In this document: positions 48,381 to 59,160 of the stretch, one piece after another
Layout: every line of letters starts with the position of its first letter
Position numbering within the stretch: the stretch's first letter is position 1
Assembly: GCA_026873275.1 (NCBI GenBank)
Contig: JANTUC010000001.1
Location: 3,472,001-3,536,000, forward strand
Origin: Pseudopithomyces maydicus
Lineage: Eukaryota > Ascomycota > Dothideomycetes > Pleosporales > Didymosphaeriaceae
Length of the DNA stretch: 64,000 bases
Direction: 5' to 3'
The notes under the pieces: generated by a model
Told to the model about the DNA's origin: nothing
Seen by the model: only the letters and a program-made list of their open reading frames with translations
Databases searched by the model: none
Made by a program: the position numbers and the translations under genes

Positions 48381-50347
48381 GTTCTGCGCTACCCCGCCCA
48401 GGCCACCACATACATACATACATATACACATCATCAGCCTATACGTGCATCCTCCAGCCCAACACCACGCCCGTTCGGCTTTAGCTGTACATACATACAC
48501 ACACGGCACCGCCCAGCCCATCCGCCCTACGGGGCAATTTCCCATTTATTCTTGCTATTCCTGCCCCTCTCTCTCTTCCACTGCAGCCCGCCCGGCTCTT
48601 CAGATCCAAGTCCCGAACCGGGAAAAATTATGCGGTCGCTCGGTTTGGTTTGGGCGCTGGCCCTTGCACGTGCATGGTCTTCCTACGTACAATCCTTCCT
48701 TCCTTCCACGGCTTCCTGAGGTCTGGCTAGCTACCTACCTATATGCGGTTCTGTGTTATATGTGGATGTGTATGCACGTATGCATGTAGCACATCGTCGA
48801 TCCCTTAGCACAACGTCACGCCCATCTCTGGACAGAACGAATCGTTGCCAAGTGGGCGCTTGTCCAGCCTGCCTGCCTGCCTTGTGCATACGTAGAAAGG
48901 AAGAATGAGGGAATCTTGCACACGTGCTTTGTTCGAGAGATGAAGAGAGAGAGCGGTTCGGGCGGGAGAGCCGAATGGTGGGTGTGGGAGGGTGGGCAGC
49001 GGCCCGTCATCGGTGTGAGAAGTTTTTCCTACGCGAATGGCATGGAAGTGCCGGCGGCCGGGATGGAGAAATCGAATCAGTGTGTTGCACGTCTAGTCTC
49101 CGTGTCGTTTATCTGGTGCTTGTATGTGTTTTCGCTTCGCGGCCTGCAATGGGCATCTGGTGCATCTGATAAGATGAGCTTTAAAGTAGACGCCCCATCT
49201 GGATTCTGGCTCTCGAGCTCAGCCTAGCCGGAGATGACTACATGACGTCTGTGATGGGATGGTCCCGGTGGGTTCTTTTACACACTGTACATACATACAT
49301 ACGTATCCCAAGCTGCTAGTTCTTCCCGTTGGGTGGCAAAACGTGGCATAGCATTGGCATTGGCATGGGCATGGGCATGTTCATCGCACAAGGCCAACGA
49401 CCCTCACTACCACTGCCACAACCCTCACCAACCTCCCCACGGCACGCAACGCACCAAGCCACGCCTCACCACCGCACGTGCACGGTAAAAAAAAGCCGTA
49501 CATACATATCTCACATGCTCCCCCAACGACGACGCACGCACGCCTCGACAAATCAGGAAGGACCTTTACGCTCGAGCACCACAACATCCATTCTGTACGT
49601 ACAGAGCGATGGGGATCTCTCCTCCGTGTCCAGGCGCGCCCCGTGCCGACCGGAAACCCTCCGTCAGACGAGCCAATCGAAGCCGATCGGGCGGTGGTGC
49701 CCAAAGGCGACTCGGCAAGCCGAACGGGACTGGACGGTAAGGTGCCCTGTTCGCGGTGGCGCAATGTCGGTGTGAGAAGGTGGTATCGCCGGGATCCTGG
49801 CTGGTGCTGAGGTGTCCGCCGCGCATGGAAGGTAGATACGTAGGTAGTGTGTGTATGTGTGTAAGAGTTGCATGTGGGCCATGGGACGTGTGCTTGTGGT
49901 TGTGGTTGTGTAATGTATCCGCAGCAAGCTTCCATTTTGTGATTTTACATATGTATATATGTGTATTTTTATACAAGTAAGAGGGCATCGCGCGGTTGTC
50001 GCGCGCCCGAGGATGAGTCGACTTAAGGACGTGTTACACAGCGCCGGCTGACTTGCAGATCGACTAGTTAGCTTGCCTGTGTATGTATGTACGGTATGTA
50101 ACCAGCAAGCAAAACTCTGAAATCTTCTGCTTTCTTATCTCCACAGGATGGGTGGGTGGGTGAGGAGGAAGGATTCGGCGTGAAGGAACGTGAGGAGCGT
50201 GGAGATAGAGAGCATGTAAGGTGAGGGCTGTGGTTCGATATTGGGGGGAAGCCACTCGGGTGGGTGTGGTAGTGTGGAATTCGAATCTACACTGGGGATG
50301 GAAAGTGCTAGCTATGCGGGTCAATCGTCGATTCTATCGATCCATAC

Positions 50348-50510
50348 ATTCATCCCTCCATCCATCCATCCATTCGTTGCCCAGAGAAATCCCCCAAAGG
50401 CATCCATCCAAACTCCGTTGACCCGTGACCAGAAAACCAAAACCAAAACCAAGAAAATCGCTGCCCACCGGGTAGGCAGACAGGCAGACAGGCAGGCAAG
50501 TAAGCAGATA
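50348..50510. repeat. (CCAT)n and (AGGC/AGAC)n microsatellites
   Basis: A CCAT run (about 50356-50374) is followed about 100 bases later by a GCAGACAG/GCAGGCA run (about 50473-50500). Both are simple-sequence DNA with no coding potential. Confidence 0.8.
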
Positions 50511-50932
50511 GACAACCCGGCAGCGCACAGCCGGGAAAAAACGGCGCCCATGCATCCCATCCATCCATACATCTCCCTCGGTTCGCGTGCCGAGAGACAC
50601 ATACACAGACATTCCACGCGGGATTCCAAAAGGAAAAAATAAAAAATAAAAGTCAGAACGAAAGGCTAATCAGAACCAAGATTTTTAATGCAGGATACGC
50701 CAAAGCTTATCCCGAGCAAGAAGCGCCCTAGGGCTTTTTCGTACCACCCGCTCACACGCACGCACGCGGGTGGCCGGAGAAATAGTCTTCTCAGCGATAG
50801 TGCTGATCTGGGTTTGGGTTACCTTCATTTGAAAGCTGCCCGGGGTCCAGATTGGGTCGCCCTAACGGGGGTTGCGGTCGGGCTGAGAAAGGGTCCTAGA
50901 TTTGATTTTTTTGTTACACTGATAGGGTGCCA

Positions 50933-52036
50933 CTATGAGAGTCGAGTGCCGTTGATAGCCTTGAGTTCGATGTCACTGCGTACGGTTAGCATACGTACTC
51001 GAAGGAACCCGTATCCAATGTGAGATCGGCAGAGGGAAGCATGGGTGGTAGTTGTGAGTGGCGACCGAGTAGGCTTTTAGCCACGTAGTTGGGGAGTCGG
51101 GGGTCATTTGGAAGACCAGGTAGAGGTGCTTGGGAGGCAATTGAGGTGATCAGTGGCGGACTTACAAGACGAGCATCGAGTTAGGAGGAATGTGTCCTGG
51201 GAAGCCACTAATGGAAATGGTCAGCTGTGTCCGAGTAGGTTATGAGGTCATCAGACGCCGGGTTCAGGTTTCCCTGCAGGCAGCTTGTTTCTACGGGACC
51301 CTGATGCACGATCGGCGTTGGTAGACCCTCGACGTATTTGATGCCTTTCGTGCAGTGATTGCGTAGGCTCAGAGGCAAAAAGGATTCTGATCCTGCTTTT
51401 GTTGCCTGGTGAAGCAGCATAGAGGTTGAAGTCGTGGGGGCGGTAACATCGTTGGGTTGTCATCTTGACTGCAGGATCCGGGAAAGTTGTATGCGTCATG
51501 AAAAATCTTGGGACTCACCGAGCACCGTAGCCATAATCTCTGTAACAAAACATTAGCAATCAAGATAGCTTGTAGGGGAGAGGCGGTACACACGGTGTAA
51601 TAGTAAGGGTCGCTTTCTCGCCGAGTGACATGGCCAAGATGCCTTCATCCCAACCTGTGCAACGTTTCAGCAAACGTGTATCTCGAGGAGGCGAGTCAGA
51701 CGGCCTGACGATGCATAAAGAGAAACGTACCACGAATAACGCGGCCAACACCAATCTCGGTGATGAGATCGCCGCGTCCTATCGAGGTATCGAATCTAGG
51801 ATCAAACTTAGCACTGCACCGGGCAAGAAACTCTTCGAGATGCTAGTCAGGGACTCACTTGTTTCCTTTCTTATCCATCTTGCTTTCATCGTAAAGCCAT
51901 CCTGGGTGATCCGTCAGACCTGTGTCAGCCGACAAGGAGATGTTGTGTTACCAGTGTACTCCATCGCAACCTCATCATGTTTCCTGGGGACATTGATGCC
52001 GTTGCCTTTCCGGATGACTGCTTTGTCGACGCCCAT
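50933..52036 (-). CDS. FPR1: FKBP12-type peptidyl-prolyl cis-trans isomerase
   Basis: Seven small exons, 52036-51952, 51901-51859, 51795-51731, 51654-51594, 51539-51519, 51207-51166 and 50975-50933, total 360 nt and give 119 residues. All junctions are GT-AG and each restores the family sequence. The protein begins MGVDKAVIRKGNG. It has the FK506-pocket residues Y in MEYTGW, F-D in GNKFD, V-I-x-x-W in RVIRGW, Y in YGYGA and F in LVFDIEL. FKBP12 catalyses prolyl isomerisation in the cytosol and is the receptor for FK506 and rapamycin, which turn it into an inhibitor of calcineurin or TOR. The first four introns are 50-76 nt, but introns 5 (311 nt, 51208-51518) and 6 (190 nt, 50976-51165) are much longer. 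No single open frame reveals the gene because its exons are so short. Confidence 0.95.
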
Positions 52037-54240
52037 TTTGGTTGCTTGGGGGAGAAGGATAGAACAAGGTGTGCGATAGGGGTGAGAACAATAGTGTGGA
52101 GTAAGAAGTAGAGGTATCAGTCGTTCTCCTAAACGAAGACAGGATGGGGTAGTGTACGCTGTGGGGTTGCAGAAAAATGGAGGGGGGAACGGTTATGGCA
52201 GACTAGAAGGTTGGGCTCCAGTTTTTAAAACGAGGGTGTGTCGAGCCCTGGTTTGGAGGCTCTGTGGACGTCGAGGTAAGAGCCTGGGTACTGCTTACTG
52301 CTACAGGCTTCCACGCGACCAGGAACCCCAAGTCCGTGAAACAGATTGGCTTGACAATTGGTATCAAGCGAATTAGCTCGCTCGCATAGGCGACAGTAGA
52401 CCCCCAGGGTTGTTGCAGCCATGTTGACCGGCAGCCCGCCATTTCCCCCTAGGGCCCGCCGGCCGGGGCATCGTGCCCGAAGCCGCGCCGTTTTAGAACG
52501 CCAGGGCAGAGGCGAGTCTGGCCCTCGAATCCCAACCGTTGTTAGAAAAACTTGGTAGCGCGATATGCGAAGCCTTTCCGTATGGTGATTGTATGCTTCC
52601 GAAGGCTTTAGCGAAGAGTAAGACATCGCCACGATTTCCACAACCAATTGCAGCCCTACAGCACATAGCACACAGTTCGCGCCTGATTCACGCAGAGCTC
52701 ACCGCTTGTGGCATGACAAAGTCGTCTCCCAATTTGCGCTACCTCGCGTGTAGCCAGCCAAGGTGGGGTGTGGTGCGGGCGCGGGTGCGTACGTGCCAAG
52801 TATCACTGGGGCCAAGCAGCACACTTCCACATCCATCGAGTAATCCGCCTCAGCCGCCGCCGTGCCATTGCCAGTGGCGAGTGATTTGCACATGTTGTGG
52901 CTGCAAACTATCCGGGGCCACTGTAAGCCTCCCGTCCCGCAGCAAGGGAGAAGTGGGAAGTCGGTTGGTATGGTGCTCCCATGTCCTGTCCTGTTGTGTG
53001 TCGTCCAACAACCTCACCTTATCGCCGCATGAGGACCTGAGGCAAATGAAATAAATGCTTGAAAGCCCGACGGTCGATCTCCAGGCCAGAACCAGATGCG
53101 TGTCCAGCAGCGATCCCATACCCAGATCGGATCTGCTGCTTTTGGAAGGAAAGCTTTCGGCCTTGTTCCCGTGTACCTGTCAGCTCAAGAACCTTAGCAT
53201 GCACCAAAATTGATCCCGCAAGCTCCTCCGTGGTACGGCAGACATCCTTGCCTTCGCAACTGTCGCCGTCTCCCCGACGTAAGCTACTTGAAGAACACCT
53301 GCGGTCGGCGATAGGCCGCGAAAAGCGCGACGCTGTTAAGTGCTAGCTCCCTGGCAGTGACAAGCGGGACCCCATTGCCCAAGGGGTTCGCCAATCACCT
53401 CCAAGCGGATCATATTCCATGCATCCGTATGCCCACTTTGAAAACGGTCTTTGAACATGTTCCCAAACTAGCAGCCGCTAGCTTAATCCTCGCGGTAAAC
53501 GCTGCAAAAGAATAAAAGATGGAACGGACTGTCCATTTCCTATGATCCTATGATCCTACCATCTGGTGTTTGAGAAGCCGAAGTCATGGCCACCATCCTC
53601 TAGAGACCTGAACAGTGCGGCCAGGATCGACGCCTCCTCGCTTCCACTTTGGTCCGGTTAGCCTTCGCACGTGGAAACAGTCGCTTTGCGCAGCCGGTGG
53701 CCCTCATAAGGCGATCGTGAACCCATGAATGCATCATCTGGGAACCCGGACATTTGGGTCTGGGCCAGTCTTCGCCCTGAGATTGGCCAAGAATCATGCG
53801 CTTGCAGCGGTTAGAATCGAACTGACATCCTACACTGCCTGTTTAGCACGTCTCGCAGGGCTGCTGGACGCCATGACGACGCTTTCCGTCGGAAAAAGAA
53901 ACTCGGGGCATGTTCACAATGGCGCGGGATGCATTACGGAGTGTCTGCGAAGCGGTTCCTGATTCGCGGGAGGGCTACGCTTCAAGAATACACAAACTTT
54001 GACTCGGCAGAATTAATCAGCTGCTCTCAGCGCAGCGCAAGATGCTGCCAGAATGAGGAGAATGAATCGCCCGCTTCTGTAAACAGCTTAGGATTCCTTC
54101 GCTTAGTCGACTTCCAAAATTTCAATGATGGTGCCTACGCTTTGCACCTACACTCAGGCAACCCGTGAGTTGCTGCCAATTCGTGCCGTGCAAGAACGTG
54201 CCCTCACTTTCTACCCCATCCGGAATTCCCAGCTTGCATA
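52037..54240. other. Intergenic region
   Basis: This holds the FKBP promoter and the 3' side of the histidinol phosphatase. I find no supported gene. A tRNA-like T-loop at about 53800-53860 on the minus strand does not fold into a tRNA. Confidence 0.5.
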
Positions 54241-55270
54241 CTATTGTGCGGAGGTCCAGAATGGCAATTGACGTAGGTCGTCCACGGTGATGCTCGAGAG
54301 CCCTGCCGAAAATCGGCTATCGGTTATCTCCGCGTCTCTATCAACGTAGAAAATCTCCTTGATTCCAACTTTCTGTATGAATTGCAACAAGCGAGGGTAA
54401 TTGGTCCCAACTTGATCAGTGCCATGGCTGTCGTCACTCATGGCGAAACGGCCGCCCATTTCCTGGAAAGCCTAACGGATAAGCGTCAGAAGAGACCAGG
54501 AGTCGGGAAGAAAGCGGTGTGACGTACCAGGCACACAGCTGAGCAAGGGTAGGGTTCGGCGAGGCCTTTGCGTAGGCCAGCCGAATTGAGCTCAAGAACT
54601 CCATTATAGGATGCGATATATTGCAGGTTACGTAGCATGCGTTCCCAAACGCCATCCATTCCTTGAAAGCTGGAATCCCGATGATCGCTCAGAAGCCTTA
54701 TCAGGTCGAAATGCCCCACGACAGGCGGGTTCAATGCTTTGAGCATTTCATACTGTTCGTCGAAATAGTCCTCGAATAGTCGCTCGTCTGTTCCTCCCGC
54801 CGCTGTTCGAGCTTTCTCGTATGTGGCGCGGTCAAAGTCGATTGGGATGGTGTGCGTATGGTGGATGGACCCCATGAAGAAGTCATACTTGTATTTTTTG
54901 AAAACCCTTTCCAGGACCTGGTGCGTAGAGGGTCGGATCCATTCAGATTCGAAGCCAATCAATAGCTTGATTTTGGATGAGTACAGTTCCCGTACACGCT
55001 CTGCCTCGACTAGATAATCGTCAAAAAGCTTTGCAAGTGATTCTTCGGTGTGGCTTTCCTCCTGGCAGCCGTCAGTGCTTTCTTTCCTTTGGGTTCTTGC
55101 ACCCAATTACCAACCTCTTCTGGGTAGAAATCTTCGATCGGCCGTGGAATGTGCTCCGTCAATGCAAAAGTATGGAAGCCTTTTGCAATGGCATCTTGGA
55201 CCAATTCCTCCAAAGTCTGCTTCGCATGCCCACAAAATTGCCCAGAGTGACTATGATGTGAGTAAGGCAT
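54241..55270 (-). CDS. HIS2: Histidinol-phosphatase (PHP family)
   Basis: Exons 55270-55115, 55061-54528 and 54471-54241, with 53- and 56-nt introns, encode 306 residues in one clean frame. PHP metal-binding motifs appear in order: HHSHSGQFCGHA at the N terminus, ALTEHIPR, FESEW, GSIHHTH, GHFDLIRL and, formed after intron 2, MSDDSHG. The enzyme dephosphorylates L-histidinol phosphate, the penultimate stage of histidine synthesis, in the cytosol. Length and motif order match fungal His2. No other histidine gene is nearby, as expected in fungi. Confidence 0.93.
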
Positions 55271-56117
55271 CTTGGAACAGATATTGTGGTTGGGCGAGCA
55301 GAAGTCCTATTTGTAACAAGACCGGCAGCGAGAATGTCCGGCTGATTTATGGAACCCAGCGGTAAATTTGAGCGTGCGAGGCTGTTTCTCAGCTGTTCAG
55401 CCGTATCGGAGCGAGATAGGAACGGTTCTCGTGATATGAGATGCTGTTGGACTGATAAGCTGGGATCAAGCCGCAGGCACCAATAGGGTTCTTCAGCCTC
55501 GCACGTGTAACACTGTAAATCTTGGGACCAGATATCTGGGAAGTATACTTTATGCAAAACTCCTGGATAGGAGATAGAAAGAATGTGTAATGTGTATCCT
55601 GGGAACGGCGTGATTGTTTCTTTTGGCAAGTTCTAGCCTCGATTTTTGACGTGTCTGGTTCCGAGCCCCGCGTGTTCCGAAATGCTTTCCGAACCAATGC
55701 GGGGCAGTTCTTACCAATTGAGAAATCACGGCTGGTTCCTATATCTAACGTCGTACTTGAAACTCCCTTATGGAAAACAAGATTTTCGGCCCAGAGGCAC
55801 AAGAAACTATACCAAGATCGTGGGTTTAATTTGCCAGCCATTGGCTTCTCTTGGAAGGTCCGGCCTCAACACCGAGAATTTACCCAAGCAAACATCCACA
55901 CGTTACTACTGCTTTGTGCATTAGAAGTAAAACCCGGCGAGACTGATTTCTCTCGAGCTGAGTCAATTCCAAGTATTTGTGGGTGACTCACCAAGACAAT
56001 AAATTCATTCACGCCTCTCTGATACCCAGGTCTCAAGGAAAGACACCAATTCTTAAAACCAGCCTACATATAGCCTTGAGCAACACCACCCAATTCACTA
56101 CTTCCAACGCATTCACC
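55271..56117. other. Intergenic region with an unassigned open frame
   Basis: An open frame on the plus strand spans about 55591-55986 (131 codons) and reads like ordinary protein (for example VVLETPLWKTRFSAQRHKKL), but it has no ATG at its start and no domain I recognise. It could be a decayed gene or a missed exon. The rest is the promoter region of the divergent genes on either side. Confidence 0.35.
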
Positions 56118-56859
56118 ATGGTTACCACAGCGAAATCCTCACCAACCGTCTACTTCGGCTTCGGCTCCAACCTCTGGCTAGACCAAATGCGCACCCGCTG
56201 CCCAACCTCCACCTACCTCGGCGTCGCGCGCTTGAAGAACTACAAGTGGATCATCAACGACCGCGGCTACGCCAACGTCGTTTCGTCTCCGTCCAAAAGC
56301 TCTTCTGGCAAGGAATACGCCCATACCGTCTTCGGTCTCGTGTACAGCCTCTTGCCCGCCGACGAAACCCGCCTCGATCGCAACGAGGGCGTTCCCCATG
56401 CGTATACCAAAGAGTACTGTGCGTTGTTCCTCCGCTTCAAGATTTTATATCATCGTCCTGGTTCGAATTGAGATCCAAGACTCTTCTCCTATTTCTCTAC
56501 GTGTAAACATCACCCACTAACCCCATCTCCACAGTACCCTGCGACTTCTGGGCCAGCGACGACGGAAACCCCGTCGACGTCAACGACTCACCGACAGAAA
56601 CGGGAAAGAACATGCTCGTGTACATCGACCGCAAGCGCATCACAGACGACAAGCCAAAGGAGGAATACGTCTACCGGATGAACCGCGGGATCGACGACGC
56701 GATCAAGATGGGCGTGCCGGAGGCCTATGTTAGCGAAGTCATGAGGCGCTTTATTCCAGCCGAGGATAAGGGGGGAGCAGGAAGAGTTTGGAGGAGAAGG
56801 CGAGGAGGCAGGCGGGGGAGTTTGTGGACGAGGGTCATGTGAATGTGAGGCCGGAGTGA
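56118..56859 (+). CDS. Gamma-glutamylcyclotransferase-like protein, one frame break
   Basis: Exons 56118-56418 and 56535-56859 with a 116-nt intron encode about 208 residues. The N-terminal YFGFGSNLW is the nucleotide-loop-like YGSN motif that binds the substrate in the GGCT/AIG2 fold. It is followed by FGLVYSLLPADETRLDRNEG, whose Glu is the expected general acid/base. The family releases 5-oxoproline from gamma-glutamyl amino acids or glutathione. Near the C terminus the G run 56770-56775 is apparently one base short. Read literally the protein ends at 56842 in an unnatural Arg/Gly run; with one extra base it continues as a charged helix to the stop at 56857-56859. The catalytic domain lies upstream of this break. 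Confidence 0.83.
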
Positions 56860-57600
56860 AAAAAAAAATTAAGAAATTGGGTGAGTCGACAGCGGCAGGC
56901 TGTGTCCGATGGCGGAGGACATGTAGCGAGGCAGGCACCTAGGACGTCGAAAAAGTGCATTGAGCAAGCATCGATCGATCGTGTGCGCCGGGTACGTACG
57001 TACGTACGTACGAGAGTGAAACACGACCATCTTAGGGTATTTGAAAGAAGCGACGCATACCAACATTCAGCAACAAAATTTCTCGCATCGCGAAATGACC
57101 GTGTAATGCGTGAGAGCTTCCTCTTATAATGATGATGTATTTTTAAGATTTGAACTACGGCGGTGGGGTTTCCATGGAGGCCCGCAGCCTCGGATTGGGA
57201 CCTGCATGTCAACGCTACGGACATTCCAACGGCTGTCTGCATATGCATGGTCGGCTCCTCTGCAAAGCCGAAATTGCATCCATCGAATCAAGATGAGCGC
57301 AACCCTGTGAGGGAGCGTCTAGCGGCGCGAGACGCGCACAGTGGAGGATTTTGTGCAGCTGCAATTTAGTGGGGATGGTGTTGACACTGAGTGCCTTGTA
57401 TGGATTAAAATTTTCTCGGGAGAGGTTTCCCAAGTGATGATTCCATGATACACATCATTTCCCACTGGTCGTAGCACCCGTAGAATATACGTACTGCTAA
57501 CCTGGGTCTTGTACGCGTGTGCATGGCGCGGCGCGGAGTATACTCCTGGACGCAGAACATGACCGGAGAGGGTAAACCTACCATGATTTGACCACGATTT
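56860..57600. other. Intergenic region between convergent genes
   Basis: No gene is seen. It includes a short A-run after the cyclotransferase stop and a self-complementary (GTAC)n tract at 56992-57012. Confidence 0.55.
56992..57012. repeat. Palindromic (GTAC)n tract
   Basis: About five GTAC units in a row. Each unit is its own reverse complement, so the tract can form a hairpin or cruciform. Confidence 0.85.
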
Positions 57601-59047
57601 TCAGGTACTCCCGAGATTTTTCAGACGCTTGTCTATGTCCATTCTCTGGGTTTTCACTATGGATTCGACGTCTTGTGAAGGCGCATTGCTGATTTGTGAG
57701 GCCTGTTTGAAACTCTCTGTCGCCTTGTTTAGTTCTTCACGACTCCTCTGGCACTTTTGTATTTTATCAGCGGCATCATCGTCGTTCTGAGGCTCGATTA
57801 ATTCCGAGTCCTCTTCCCAGTCATCGTCTTGCTCTTGCACAGCTGTCTTGCCTAGCAGGAGGTCGCTGATCCACAGGCCAACATGCCCTCGTAGTATAAG
57901 CAACTGCGCATTTTTGTCGTAGGGCGGTGATCGTAAAAGCTCGTCTAGCTTCTCCGATATCTCCTCTGCACCTTTGAGCTCGTCGGCTAGTATTTCTGCT
58001 TCAAGGGCACGTTTTTCATCCGATGTCATGGCTGTGTCTTCGTCCATGAGCTCGTCATCGGCCGATGCACCCCCAGCCGCCCGTCTGCGATGCCGCCGTG
58101 CGCGTTTGCTTTTCTCAAGGACCTGCATGATCCATACCGAGAAAAAGGGGGTAGAAAGTAGTAGCGTTGATTGCATTAGGCTGAAATATACGGATGGGAT
58201 ATTGGAGAATCAGACGTCCGTAATAATGTTTCGCGAGTTCAAAGCCTTGATCTGAATAGGCATCCCCGTCAATAGTCTGGCTGTCCTGCTCGTCTTTTCT
58301 ACGCAGTAACAATTCGGCTCCGAGACCCCATAGGCCATTCTGGCGTGGTTCGATTGGTCTGCCATGGGCCTTGGTTCTTAGAATCATGCCCCATGCTCTT
58401 GCTGCGCGGTGGTAATCTCCCTCAAGTAGACAGCGGTGCATGACAGTCGACAGAACATTGAGGTGCTTCGTTCTCAAGGCCGAGGTGTCGCTGTTTGGCC
58501 CGCCTACTGGCTGGGCTGAGGACGCGGCTTCGGGCACAAAAATGGGAGGACTCTGGCCGGCAAGCTCCTGTTGGATGCGAGCAGCAGTGAAGTTCGCTCG
58601 TGAAGGCCTAGGTGCAGCATGGGGAAAGGGCGGAGCAGGGATTTGAAACGCATCATTAGAGGACAGGCCCGCGAAATGGCGCTGTTCGGTGGCCCAAGGG
58701 TCATGCAGCGGAGCCGGGTGTGCGTCTGGCTGGTCGAGGTTGTCGTCCAGCTGGTCATGATGGTCCGGGCTGTAATGGACGCGTTTCCGTTTGTACTGGC
58801 TTGCACGCAACGAGGCGCCTGTTTGCTGGGCCGGCCGCAGCGGCGTAGCAAAGTGGTGCATGTTTGGCAGCCAATGCCCTCGACTAGGGCGTAGGGCGAG
58901 CAGAGGCGCAGTAGTAGAGAATTCAAAAGCACGGCCAGCCTGTGGTTCTCTCTGTCTGCACATGTGTGGGTACCGGATGGCCAGCAGCTTTCTCCACTCC
59001 CGTGACTGACTAGCCAAGCTTGGCGGACGCACCTGCCGCACCTGCAT
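57601..59047 (-). CDS. RRN11: RNA polymerase I core-factor subunit Rrn11-like, net -2 frame break
   Basis: The protein is about 482 residues from ATG 59047, or about 420 from ATG 58861 (MHHFATPLRPAQ), which may be the better start. QYKRKRVHYSPDHHD near the N terminus is followed by a helical TPR-like core: LNVLSTVMHRCLLEGDYHRA, then ELAKHYYGRLILQYP, then VWIMQVLEKSKRARRH. This resembles fungal Rrn11, a subunit of the core factor that recruits RNA polymerase I to the rDNA promoter in the nucleolus. The C-terminal half is acidic and helical. The frame changes at adjacent C5/T5 runs (58142-58151 on the plus strand) by -2, or equivalently +1; one missing base in each run would give FYP followed by the expected FSVWI. 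The naming rests on remembered family features, so moderate confidence. Confidence 0.68.
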
Positions 59048-59160
59048 ACATCACTGATCTGGGGAGAGCCTCACATACGCCACTTCCTCCTCTCTCTCCC
59101 CCTCCGTCTCCCGCATTCCCCCTTCCGGCCGCCAGCTCGAGCCTGGCTGGCAACTGAAAT

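Larger units (their letters stand above)
46218..50932. other. Long low-complexity intergenic region
   Basis: I find no supported gene in 4.7 kb. The sequence is rich in GTACATAC/TACGTAC tetranucleotides, (CA)n, (CCAT)n and AGGCAGAC tracts. Open frames are short, overlap in many registers and have no domains or splice structure. The style matches the first 0.7 kb and last 2 kb of the window. A non-coding RNA or promoter elements could be hidden here, but I cannot point to one. Confidence 0.5.

Noticed and set aside
53795..53865. Minus-strand GTCAGTTCGATTCTAAC, similar to a tRNA T-arm
   Set aside because: The T-stem has a mismatch, the acceptor arm pairs poorly, and no proper anticodon or D arm can be formed upstream.
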